From contig JAMPAJ010000001.1 in the NCBI GenBank assembly GCA_023667265.1, positions 740,897 to 801,729 on the forward strand: DNA of 60,833 bases, in the 5' to 3' direction. Within the stretch, counting starts at the first letter, position 1. Each line of letters opens with the position of its first letter. Below, in pieces: positions 53,691-60,833 of the stretch. A program made the position numbers and the translations under genes. The notes below the pieces were generated by a model, which saw only the letters and a program-made list of their open reading frames with translations, had not been told where the DNA came from and did not search any database. The DNA is from Alistipes sp. Lineage in GTDB: Bacteria; Bacillota; Clostridia; Oscillospirales; Ruminococcaceae.

Positions 53691-54836
53691 TCAGAGCTTG
53701 TTTTTCTGATCCTCGATCATTTTCAGCAGATCGTCAACGGACATATCCGACGGGCTTTTCTTTGAGGCGGAGGATCTGCTCTTTCCTAAAATGTCTGAAA
53801 TATCGGGAGAGCTTGATCTTTTCGGAGCTGCCTTCGGTGCGGCTGTTCTGCTTTCGGAAGCACCTCTTGAAAGCTCGGCGACCTGTGCCTTTGAGAGAAC
53901 GCCGGTGTTGTCGGAAATTCTTGTAAAGGACGCTGTGTTGCCGCCCTCGGCCTCGGCGGTCTTTCTGAGCATTTCTTCTCTCAGGGCGTCCGCCGTGGGA
54001 ACGGCAGATGTCTGCATACCGGGATTTCTTGCGGCAAATGCCGACTCGGCAGAAGTGCCCTTCTGAGCCTTGAACTGCATTGTACGTTCTTTTTCACGCT
54101 GATAGGGAGAATCGGGATTCACCTGCTTCTGGGAGAAATTCTCCGCAATGGACATTTTCTTTCTCTCAAGCTCGGGCTTTACGCCGATGTCGGAATCGGG
54201 CTCGTAAAGCGGATCGTTATTTTTAGCTCTGCCGTTATCCTCGTCGTTTTCATCCTCGTCCTCGTCGTACTCGTAGAAGTCGTATCCGTCGCTGTCCTCG
54301 CTGTGCTTCGAGCGTGCAACTGCGGAAATAATGAAGATAAGGAGAAGCAGTGCAGGTACAGCCAGGAGCACGATGATGCCTGTCATGCTTTTTGCAAACG
54401 TAATGAAGCGTCCCAGCTCCAGGCTCTCAGGATAGCCTGTGCAGACAGCCGCGATGCTGCTTTTTGTGATCGCGCCGGAGCTGTCCTCGTGGAGAGAATC
54501 CTTTGTGTAGTAAGCCTGCGCGCCGTTGTCGGCCTCGGAAATAACTGTGATGCTTCTGAGGCAGAGCTTTTCCGGGTTATCGGCAGGGTAGCAGAGGACG
54601 ATATCTCCGGTGTTTATAGTGATGCCCTCCGCGTCCTTGGCAATGAGAGCGGCGCCGGTAGTAATATCGCCGGCCATGGGGTTATCGTCGCCCACGAGAT
54701 AGATATGTCTGCCGAAGAGCGCCGGAGTTTTTCCGCCGGAGAATAAAATATTTGCTCCTGCGGATACTATAACAGCGGCGATGCAAATAATTGTCACCAG
54801 CAGCTTCAGGAACGAAAATCTCTTTTTCTTTTCCAT
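53691..54836 (-). CDS. Signal-peptidase-I-like membrane protein lacking the catalytic residues, with long disordered tail
   Basis: The 381 residues start with a membrane segment (about 9-31) and a beta-rich outer domain (about 35-145) whose pattern follows SipW-type (S26B) signal peptidases: TINTGDIVLCYP, a YYTKDS turn, and ITFAKSMTGIIVLLAVPALLLL as the last membrane segment. The place of the usual SGSMEP is taken by GDDNPMAGD, with no serine nucleophile, and the usual His-Arg is replaced by CLRSI. It is thus probably not a peptidase. The cytoplasmic tail (about 175-381) is very acidic at first (DEDEDENDEDN), then Ser/Ala/Lys-rich. Its cotranscription with a GT2 enzyme hints at an envelope role. 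Confidence 0.72.
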   Translation of the reverse strand: MEKKKRFSFLKLLVTIICIAAVIVSAGANILFSGGKTPALFGRHIYLVGDDNPMAGDITTGAALIAKDAEGITINTGDIVLCYPADNPEKLCLRSITVISEADNGAQAYYTKDSLHEDSSGAITKSSIAAVCTGYPESLELGRFITFAKSMTGIIVLLAVPALLLLIFIISAVARSKHSEDSDGYDFYEYDEDEDENDEDNGRAKNNDPLYEPDSDIGVKPELERKKMSIAENFSQKQVNPDSPYQREKERTMQFKAQKGTSAESAFAARNPGMQTSAVPTADALREEMLRKTAEAEGGNTASFTRISDNTGVLSKAQVAELSRGASESRTAAPKAAPKRSSSPDISDILGKSRSSASKKSPSDMSVDDLLKMIEDQKNKL

Positions 54837-54941
54837 TTTTGTGATTCCTTTCTGAATTTGTTTTTTCTGAGCTGCCGTTTTTTCTCTCTCTTCGGCGGCT
54901 CCAACCGAAGCGCGGTCTCTGCGCTTCGTATATTACTTCTT

Positions 54942-54970
54942 ATTATACCACATAATAATAAATATTTCAA
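54942..54970 (-). promoter_or_regulatory. Promoter of the signal-peptidase-like/GT2 operon
   Basis: On the minus strand TTGAAA and TATAAT are separated by 17 nt. A leader of about 100 nt follows and holds the stem CGAAGCG/CGCTTCG (about 54909-54928). The 512-bp gap 54837-55348 otherwise holds only AT-rich DNA and the glgP promoter. Confidence 0.82.
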
Positions 54971-55179
54971 ATGTTTTTTGCGTTTTTTTGAAAGTTTTAT
55001 TATTTAATTTATTAATCTGCTTTTTAACAGCTCTGTACTTGTGGTAATTCACAAAAAATCCGCGTAAAAAACCGCATATTAGTTATATTGCACAACGCAC
55101 GAGATTGCTTTTAGTTAAAATGCAGTCTCTTTTCAGTAAAATGTAAATTCCGTTGAGAAATATTTGTGAAATTATACAA

Positions 55180-55208
55180 TTGAAAAAAAATGCGAAATGT
55201 GGTAGAAT
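55180..55208 (+). promoter_or_regulatory. Promoter of glgP
   Basis: TTGAAA and TAGAAT are separated by 17 nt. The leader of about 135 nt contains a small stem, CCCT/AGGG, around 55217-55231. Confidence 0.75.
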
Positions 55209-55348
55209 AGTACTATACCCTGTGTACAAGGGATAACGGCGGCTTTTCGCGTATTTGCGGAAAATGTGTTTTTGTCGCATTGGAATATTCCCTTGGAATT
55301 ATACACATAGTTTAAACGCCGCATACTCGGCAGATAGGAGATTTTATT

Positions 55349-57754
55349 ATGTCAACATCCAAGACTCAGATCCTTGACAAGATCAAAGAGGACTTCCCGA
55401 AAAAGCTCCAGGCTCTTTACAGCGTAACTCCCGAGGAGGCTTCCGATAAGCAGGTCTATCAGGTTCTTTCTTCCGTCATCGTTGATATTCTCGGTGCGAA
55501 AAGACAGAGCTTCATCAACCATACTCATTCTGTAGGCGGAAAGCAGATCTACTACCTCTCAATGGAATTTCTTATGGGCCGCTCACTTAAAACAAGCATC
55601 TACAACCTCGGCATCGCAGACGAAGTACGCGCGATGCTGAAGAAGCACACTATCAATATGGACAAGGTATTCGAGCACGAGCCGGACGCAGGTCTCGGCA
55701 ACGGCGGTCTCGGACGTCTTGCCGCCTGCTATCTCGACGGTCTCGCTACAACAGGCTTCCCGGCAATGGGCTACTCCCTGTGCTACGAGTACGGTATTTT
55801 CCAGCAGAAGCTGGAGGACGGCTGGCAGACCGAGCTTCCCGACAACTGGCTCCCTGGCGGCAGCGTATGGCTCGTTCCCAAGCCCGAGCTTGCGATCGAA
55901 GTTCACTTCGAGGGCGATCTCCAGGAGTACTGGGACAATCAGTACCACTACATCTCCCATGTAAACTACAATACAGTTGTTGCAACACCCTATGATATGT
56001 ACGTTTCCGGCTACGGCGGCGAGGGCGTTTCCGTTCTCCGTCTCTGGTCGGCTAAGGCTCCCAGCTTCAATATGGCTGACTTCAACGAGGGCAACTACGC
56101 AAAGGCTCTTGCACAGAATGCAACTGCAAACGCTATCTCCAAGATACTCTACCCCAACGACAACCACGCCGAGGGAAAGAGCCTCCGTCTGAGACAGCAG
56201 TACTTCCTCTGCGCAGCTTCTATCGGAGATATCGTAAACAGCCACATGATGGTCTACGGCACACTTGAAAACCTTGCGGAAAAGGTAGCTATCCACATCA
56301 ACGACACTCACCCGACGCTGGCTATCCCCGAGCTTATGCGCGTTCTGCTTGACGACTGTGGCTACGGCTGGGATCAGGCATGGGATATCGTTACAAAGAC
56401 CTTCGCCTACACTAACCACACCGTTATGGCTGAGGCTCTGGAGAAGTGGGACGTTAACCTTGTAAAACACGTTATCCCGAGAATTTTCTCTATCATTGTT
56501 GAGATAAACAACCGCTACTGCCAGTCTCTCATGGAGAAGAACGGCGGAGACAGCGCAAAGACAACACGTATGTCCATCATCAAGGACAACATGATCCACA
56601 TGGCGACTCTCTGCGTTGCGGCTTCTCATAGTGTAAACGGCGTATCCAAGCTTCATTCCGAGATCATCAAGGAGTCGGTATTCCATGAGGAGTACGAGAA
56701 TACGCCTTATAAGTTCAAGAATGTAACAAACGGCATCGCATACAGAAGATGGCTTTATCAGTCCAACCCCGGTCTTACAAAGCTGCTCTCCGACACTATC
56801 GGCGACAAGTTCATCAAGGACGGAGCTGAGCTTATCAGATTCAGGGATTTCCAGGACGATGCGACTGTTCTTCAGAAGCTTTCCGATGTAAAGCAGGAGA
56901 ACAAGAAGAAGTTCGCAAAGTATGTCAAGGCGCAGAGCGGCATCGTTCTGGACACAGACAGAATTTTCGACGTACAGGTAAAGCGTCTCCACGAGTATAA
57001 GAGACAGCACCTGAACGTTATGAATATCCTTGCCGATTACGCATATCTGCTCGGCAACCCCGACGCGCCCTTTACTCCCAAGACATATATCTTTGCTGCA
57101 AAGGCTGCTCCCGGCTACTACCTTGCAAAGCAGATCATCAAGATGATATGGGCGATTTCTGAGGAGATCAGAAAGAATCCAAAGATCAGCCAGAAGCTCC
57201 AGGTCGTATTCCTGGAGAACTACTGCGTAACTCTGTCCGAGCACCTTATGCCGGCTTCCGATATTTCTGAGCAGATCTCTCTTGCCGGAACAGAGGCTTC
57301 CGGTACGGGCAATATGAAGTTCATGCTCAACGGCGCGGTAACGCTTGGTACTCTCGACGGAGCTAATATCGAGATCAAGGAGGCAGCCGGCGACGACAAT
57401 ATCGTTATCTTCGGCATGACGACTCCCGAGGTAAACGCTCTCAAGGCAAGAGGCTATAATCCTAACGAGTACTTCAACAACGACGGCAGGATCAAGGACG
57501 CTATCGAGCGTATGTACCACGGAATCAACGGCTGTACCTTCAACGACGTTGCAAACTCCCTCAAGGATCGCGACCCCTATATGGTTCTTGCTGATTTCGA
57601 CAGCTACAGAAGGGCACAGGCATATATCACCGAGTGCTACAACGACAGGATGAAGTGGGCTAAGATGTCTCTGAACAACATTGCCGGCGCAGGAATTTTC
57701 TCCGCAGACCGCGCAGTTACAGAGTATGCCGACAACATCTGGCACCTGAGATAA
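55349..57754 (+). CDS. glgP: Glycogen/maltodextrin phosphorylase
   Basis: The enzyme releases glucose 1-phosphate from alpha-1,4-glucans using inorganic phosphate and pyridoxal phosphate. The 801 residues match the family. Marks are EPDAGLGNGGLGRLAACYLD split around the glucan site, HINDTHPTLAIPELMR, VKRLHEYKRQHLN and the PLP site EASGTGNMKFMLNGA with the Schiff-base lysine. TAGGAG precedes the ATG. The next gene is a GH13 enzyme, so the pair should work on storage glucan or imported maltodextrin. Confidence 0.97.
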   Translation: MSTSKTQILDKIKEDFPKKLQALYSVTPEEASDKQVYQVLSSVIVDILGAKRQSFINHTHSVGGKQIYYLSMEFLMGRSLKTSIYNLGIADEVRAMLKKHTINMDKVFEHEPDAGLGNGGLGRLAACYLDGLATTGFPAMGYSLCYEYGIFQQKLEDGWQTELPDNWLPGGSVWLVPKPELAIEVHFEGDLQEYWDNQYHYISHVNYNTVVATPYDMYVSGYGGEGVSVLRLWSAKAPSFNMADFNEGNYAKALAQNATANAISKILYPNDNHAEGKSLRLRQQYFLCAASIGDIVNSHMMVYGTLENLAEKVAIHINDTHPTLAIPELMRVLLDDCGYGWDQAWDIVTKTFAYTNHTVMAEALEKWDVNLVKHVIPRIFSIIVEINNRYCQSLMEKNGGDSAKTTRMSIIKDNMIHMATLCVAASHSVNGVSKLHSEIIKESVFHEEYENTPYKFKNVTNGIAYRRWLYQSNPGLTKLLSDTIGDKFIKDGAELIRFRDFQDDATVLQKLSDVKQENKKKFAKYVKAQSGIVLDTDRIFDVQVKRLHEYKRQHLNVMNILADYAYLLGNPDAPFTPKTYIFAAKAAPGYYLAKQIIKMIWAISEEIRKNPKISQKLQVVFLENYCVTLSEHLMPASDISEQISLAGTEASGTGNMKFMLNGAVTLGTLDGANIEIKEAAGDDNIVIFGMTTPEVNALKARGYNPNEYFNNDGRIKDAIERMYHGINGCTFNDVANSLKDRDPYMVLADFDSYRRAQAYITECYNDRMKWAKMSLNNIAGAGIFSADRAVTEYADNIWHLR

Positions 57755-57848
57755 GATCGCTTTACAAAATTCCCCTCTCAGAAATGGGAGGGGAAATGTT
57801 TGCAACCAGAAAAAGCACAAAAATATTGTCGAATTGGAGAGAAATATT

Positions 57849-59735
57849 ATGAAACCTATCTATGATACATGGAATCTTGGCTATAAGTCGGTTTTCGGCG
57901 CGGTCAGACAGTTCGAGACCTGCCGCTTTTCTATCCGGCTCTCAAAGGATATAAGACCTGATTTTCCGCCTGTTATCGTTCTTTTCCGGACAGGCTTCAA
58001 GGAGCGCTTTCTGCCGATGAGCGTTTCCGCCGAGGAGGAGGACTGCTTCGTCTACAGCTGCGAGTTTACGCCGAGATACAGCGATGTTCACTACTACTAC
58101 TTCTCATACACCAGCGGCGGCACGCGTCACTATATCAAGCGCGTCAACTGCCATGAGGGCGCGGAGACCGAAGGAGGTCTTTTCCAGCTCACGGTATACG
58201 CCCACGACTACGAGACTCCGGATTTTCTCAAGGGCGGCGTTATGTACCAGATCTTCCCCGACCGCTTCTGCAGGAGCGGCAAGCCCAAGGAGAATATTCC
58301 GGAGGGCAGAGTTCTCCGGGAGGACTGGGAGGGTACGCCCTGGTATAAGCCCGATCACAACGGTCACGTGTGGAACAACGACTACTTCGGCGGAGATTTT
58401 GCCGGAATACAGTCAAAGCTGAAATACCTGAGCAGCCTCGGCGTTACCTGCATCTACCTGAATCCTATTTTCGAGTCCCACGAGAACCACCGTTACAACA
58501 CTGCCGACTACCGGAACGCCGATCCGCTTCTCGGTACGAACGACGAGTTCGCAGAGCTGTGTGCCGAGGCGAAAAAGTACGGCATATCGGTGATTCTCGA
58601 CGGCGTTTTCTCCCATACCGGAGCTGACAGCCGCTACTTCAACAAGTTCGGACGCTATAAGGACGAGCCCGGCGCATATCAGTCAAAGGACAGCAAATAT
58701 TATAACTGGTATTCCTTTATCAACTACCCCAACGAGTATGAGGCATGGTGGGGTATCGACACTCTGCCGAATGTATGGGAGAATAACGAAGACTACACGG
58801 AGTTTATCTGCGGCGAGGAGGGCGTGCTGAAATACTGGCTTGACAAGGGCGCGGCAGGCTTCCGTCTCGACGTTGCGGACGAGCTTCCCGACCAGTTCCT
58901 GAACAATCTGAGAAAGTGCGTAAAGAGCTACGGCAAGGATAAAATAGTTATCGGCGAGGTCTGGGAGGACGCGTCCAACAAGGAGAGCTACGGCGTGAAG
59001 AGACGCTATCTCCTGGGAGATCAGCTCGATTCCGTTATGAACTATCCTTTCCGGGAGGCGATAATCAGCTTCGTCAAGGGCGGTCAGGTCAGGGATTTCA
59101 TCTACTCTATAATGACTATCCTGGAGAATTATCCTCAGCCCTCCATCGACGTGCTGATGAATTTCGTGTCCACTCACGACATTGAGAGGGCAATAAACCG
59201 CCTTGCAGGCGACTACTGCGACGACAAGAGCAAGGACTGGATGGCAGAGCGCTATCTCACTCCGGAGCAGTATGCTCAGGGAAAGAATATGCTGAAGGTG
59301 GCGATGGCTCTGATGTTCTTCCTCCCCGGCGTTCCCAGTATCTACTACGGCGACGAGGCAGGACTCCAGGGCTATAAGGACCCGTTCAACCGCAGGTGCT
59401 ACCCCTGGGGCAAGGAGGATCAGGAGCTTATCAGCTTCGTTTCGGAGCTCAGCCGCGTAAGAAAGTCCATCCCCAACATGAAGAGCGGCAGGACATATTT
59501 TGTCATCAACGACGGACAGACTATCGACGAGCGGCTTGTCGGCTTTACAAGACAGGGCATGGAAGATTATATCGTATTCGTAAACCGCTCCGGCGACGAG
59601 GTAACGGTAAGCGAGCTGTCGTCAAAGCTCGGACGCTTTAAGGACTTCAAGCCCTTCAACGGCAGCTATGAAAACGATACCCTCACAGTTGCGCCCTACG
59701 GCTATGCGATCATACGCGCGACTTTTGTGAAATAA
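57849..59735 (+). CDS. GH13 alpha-glucanase, neopullulanase/cyclomaltodextrinase-like
   Basis: The 628-residue enzyme has an N-terminal beta-sandwich (about 1-125) and a GH13 barrel with VMYQIFPDRF, DGVFSHTG, GFRLDVADE (nucleophile D341), VIGEVWED (acid/base E370) and NFVSTHDIER (D444), then a C-terminal beta domain. There is no signal peptide. It would hydrolyse alpha-1,4/1,6 bonds in maltodextrins, cyclodextrins or pullulan-type chains next to GlgP. The ATG at 57849 has GGAGAG upstream. The 94-bp gap to glgP holds a TTCCCCTC/GAGGGGAA hairpin without a T-run, so the two may still share a transcript. Confidence 0.94.
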   Translation: MKPIYDTWNLGYKSVFGAVRQFETCRFSIRLSKDIRPDFPPVIVLFRTGFKERFLPMSVSAEEEDCFVYSCEFTPRYSDVHYYYFSYTSGGTRHYIKRVNCHEGAETEGGLFQLTVYAHDYETPDFLKGGVMYQIFPDRFCRSGKPKENIPEGRVLREDWEGTPWYKPDHNGHVWNNDYFGGDFAGIQSKLKYLSSLGVTCIYLNPIFESHENHRYNTADYRNADPLLGTNDEFAELCAEAKKYGISVILDGVFSHTGADSRYFNKFGRYKDEPGAYQSKDSKYYNWYSFINYPNEYEAWWGIDTLPNVWENNEDYTEFICGEEGVLKYWLDKGAAGFRLDVADELPDQFLNNLRKCVKSYGKDKIVIGEVWEDASNKESYGVKRRYLLGDQLDSVMNYPFREAIISFVKGGQVRDFIYSIMTILENYPQPSIDVLMNFVSTHDIERAINRLAGDYCDDKSKDWMAERYLTPEQYAQGKNMLKVAMALMFFLPGVPSIYYGDEAGLQGYKDPFNRRCYPWGKEDQELISFVSELSRVRKSIPNMKSGRTYFVINDGQTIDERLVGFTRQGMEDYIVFVNRSGDEVTVSELSSKLGRFKDFKPFNGSYENDTLTVAPYGYAIIRATFVK

Positions 59736-59910
59736 TTTTTCGGAATATGTATTTTTTAAGATTATTTTAAGAAAAGGGTAATATAATATGAGAGGATCAA
59801 GGAGACGGGTTTACAGAGTCCCTCTCCAAACAAATCCCCCAATTCCCCTTCTATATTTATTGGGGCAGCGCTGTTGGTTTTGTGCTGCGCTGCCCGTGAT
59901 CTCTTCTGAC

Positions 59911-59942
59911 AGTACCTGTTCATTTCAGGTACTTTTTCTTTT
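59911..59942 (+). terminator. Terminator of the glgP/GH13 operon
   Basis: AGTACCTG and CAGGTACT with the loop TTCATTT are followed by TTTTCTTTTT. Confidence 0.88.
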
Positions 59943-59955
59943 TGCGGTGTTGCTC

Positions 59956-60297
59956 TTACAGCCCGAAGCTGATAGAAAGCGCGGTATTCACCTTGTCCAT
60001 GGAGTTGAGGTCGAGCTCTCCCATTTTTTCGCCGAGCCGCTTTTTGTCGATAGTGCGTATCTGCTCCAGAAGGACGATGCTGTCCCTGGTGAGACCGCAG
60101 TTATCCGCTTTCACCTCGATATGTGTGGGAAGGCGGCTTTTGTCGTGACGGCTCGTTATAGCTGCGGCGATGACTGTGGGACTGTGCCTGTTTCCAACGT
60201 CGTTCTGGACGATAAGTACCGGACGTACTCCGCCCTGTTCCGAACCTACAACAGGGCTGAGGTCGGCGTAATATATTTCTCCTCTTTTAACGGACAT
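59956..60297 (-). CDS. mazF: MazF/EndoA-type mRNA interferase toxin
   Basis: The 113 residues match PemK/MazF toxins, which cut single-stranded mRNA at short motifs: KRGEIYYADLSPVVGSEQGGVRPVLIVQND over the first two strands (in order), VIAAAITSR and LLEQIRTIDKKRL. AAAGGAG precedes the ATG. In most genomes a small antitoxin gene lies directly upstream; here the 105 bp upstream hold no open frame and then a tandem array begins. The antitoxin must be elsewhere or lost. Confidence 0.94.
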   Translation of the reverse strand: MSVKRGEIYYADLSPVVGSEQGGVRPVLIVQNDVGNRHSPTVIAAAITSRHDKSRLPTHIEVKADNCGLTRDSIVLLEQIRTIDKKRLGEKMGELDLNSMDKVNTALSISFGL

Positions 60298-60402
60298 AAT
60301 AAAAACTCCTTTCGGTTTTGTGCTGCCTATATTATTGAACCTTTTTTCGGAAATATACAGGTTTTATTTGTATGCTGATGAAATCTTGGTGCGATTTTGG
60401 GT

Positions 60403-60833
60403 GGCGGGCCCCGCCGACAATTCACGTGACCGCGAGTACCTCGCTTATTTTTTTTGTAAAGAAAATTATTTCCGCGGCTGTTGCTTTTTTGCAGACAATG
60501 TGCTATAAGCGGGGAGTCCCCGCCGACAATTCACGTGACCGCGAGTACCTCGCTTGTTTTTTGTAAATAAAATTATTTCCGCGGCTGTTGCCTTTTTGCA
60601 GACAATGTGCTATAAGCGGAGAGTCCCCGCCGACAATTCACGTGACCGCGAGTACCTCGCTTATTTTTTTTGTAAAGAAAATTATTTCCGCGGCTGTTGC
60701 TTTTTTGCAGACAATGTGCTATAAGCGGGGAGTCCCCGCCGACAATTCACGTGACCGCGAGTACCTCGCTTATTTTTTTTGTAAAGAAAATTATTTCCGC
60801 GGCTGTTGCTTTTTTGCAGACAATGTGCTATAA
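60403..60833 (+). repeat. Tandem array of 107-109-bp promoter/hairpin units (family 3)
   Basis: Four units begin at about 60409, 60518, 60625 and 60734 (steps of 109, 107 and 109 bp); the last is cut by the window end. Each carries a GC-rich palindrome (GCGGGGAGTCCCCGC), AATTCACGTGACC, a short stem GCGAG/CTCGC followed by a T-run, and a promoter-like TTGCTT or TTGCCT with TATAAG 17 nt later. Units are nearly identical, so the array is recent or kept uniform. No coding function is credible, because the 109-bp step shifts the frame in each unit. Confidence 0.85.

Noticed and set aside
57768-57796. Terminator between glgP and the GH13 gene
   Set aside because: The TTCCCCTC/GAGGGGAA stem has no T-run after it, so read-through into the GH13 gene is likely.
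55583-57820. A 745-codon open frame on the minus strand opposite glgP
   Set aside because: It is the mirror of a GC-rich, strongly coded gene with a clear family match, and has no ribosome site or recognisable domain. The same holds for the long minus-strand frames at 25872-27698, 22380-23555 and 43008-44543.
60372-60833. Peptides encoded in the tandem array (repeating DNSRDREYLA-like text)
   Set aside because: The unit length is not a multiple of three, so successive units are read in different frames. No ribosome site precedes them.
60403-60833. CRISPR array
   Set aside because: The units are contiguous and nearly identical over their whole length, with no variable spacers of 30-40 bp and no cas genes in the window.

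Overview
The window looks like chromosomal DNA of a cellulosome-forming Ruminococcus-type Firmicute (Oscillospiraceae; the R. flavefaciens / R. champanellensis / R. albus group is an inference). The reasons are dockerin-bearing GH10 and GH9 enzymes, a dockerin-bearing leucine-rich-repeat protein, a FabK-type fatty-acid cluster, T-box control of thrS, strong AGGAGG ribosome sites and TTGACA-17-TATAAT promoters. I see no phage, integrase, transposase gene or CRISPR array.

Layout. 1-7.3 kb: three secreted plant cell-wall enzymes on the minus strand (xylanase and two cellulases), each with a C-terminal dockerin and its own control region. 7.3-13.3 kb: rsmE, a small acidic membrane protein, a tRNA-Pro/Thr/Tyr cluster, typA and three lipoproteins. 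13.5-19.4 kb (minus): guaB, then an operon fabD-aroE-aroK-amidohydrolase-LRR/dockerin protein. 19.7-28.1 kb (plus): fabH-fabK-fabG-fabF-accB-fabZ-accC-accD-accA-acpP, a nearly complete type II fatty-acid synthesis operon. 28.3-28.9 kb: an AT-rich zinc-ribbon gene split into two frames. 29.1-32.4 kb (minus): a P-loop ATPase, a ferredoxin and the three large subunits of a 2-oxoacid:ferredoxin oxidoreductase. 32.7-38.2 kb: GH95 fucosidase, GH26 lipoprotein and a HAD-like pseudoenzyme. 38.3-40.3 kb (minus): a lipoprotein and a CHAT-like cysteine-protease candidate. 40.4 kb: a PutP remnant with a large in-frame internal deletion. 41.2-49.3 kb: YfhO membrane protein, a GH-A-like hydrolase, ispD, ispF and a membrane GDPD. 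49.5-52.1 kb: T-box, a small protein and thrS. 52.7-54.8 kb (minus): a GT2 glycosyltransferase and a signal-peptidase-like pseudoenzyme. 55.3-59.7 kb: glycogen phosphorylase and a GH13 alpha-glucanase. 60 kb: a MazF toxin without a visible antitoxin, then a tandem array running off the window edge.

How the genes work together. Extracellular dockerin enzymes open xylan and cellulose. The lipoprotein GH26 and cytoplasmic GH95 would process hemicellulose side chains and oligosaccharides. GlgP and GH13 mobilise storage glucan. The fab/acc cluster and the MEP-pathway genes (ispD, ispF) supply lipids and isoprenoids.

The least explained material is non-coding. Three families of dispersed structured repeats are visible. 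(1) A GGCAAYACCGCAC hairpin element of 33-174 bp lies in leaders and next to promoters. (2) A roughly 195-bp element made of six consecutive hairpins occurs three times, with compensatory base changes between copies. (3) A roughly 109-bp module carries a CACGTG core, two alternative partners for one GYGGGG arm and a promoter; it occurs singly at 41 kb, in part at 52 kb and as four tandem copies at the right edge. With the CHAT-like gene, these are the best candidates for undescribed biology.
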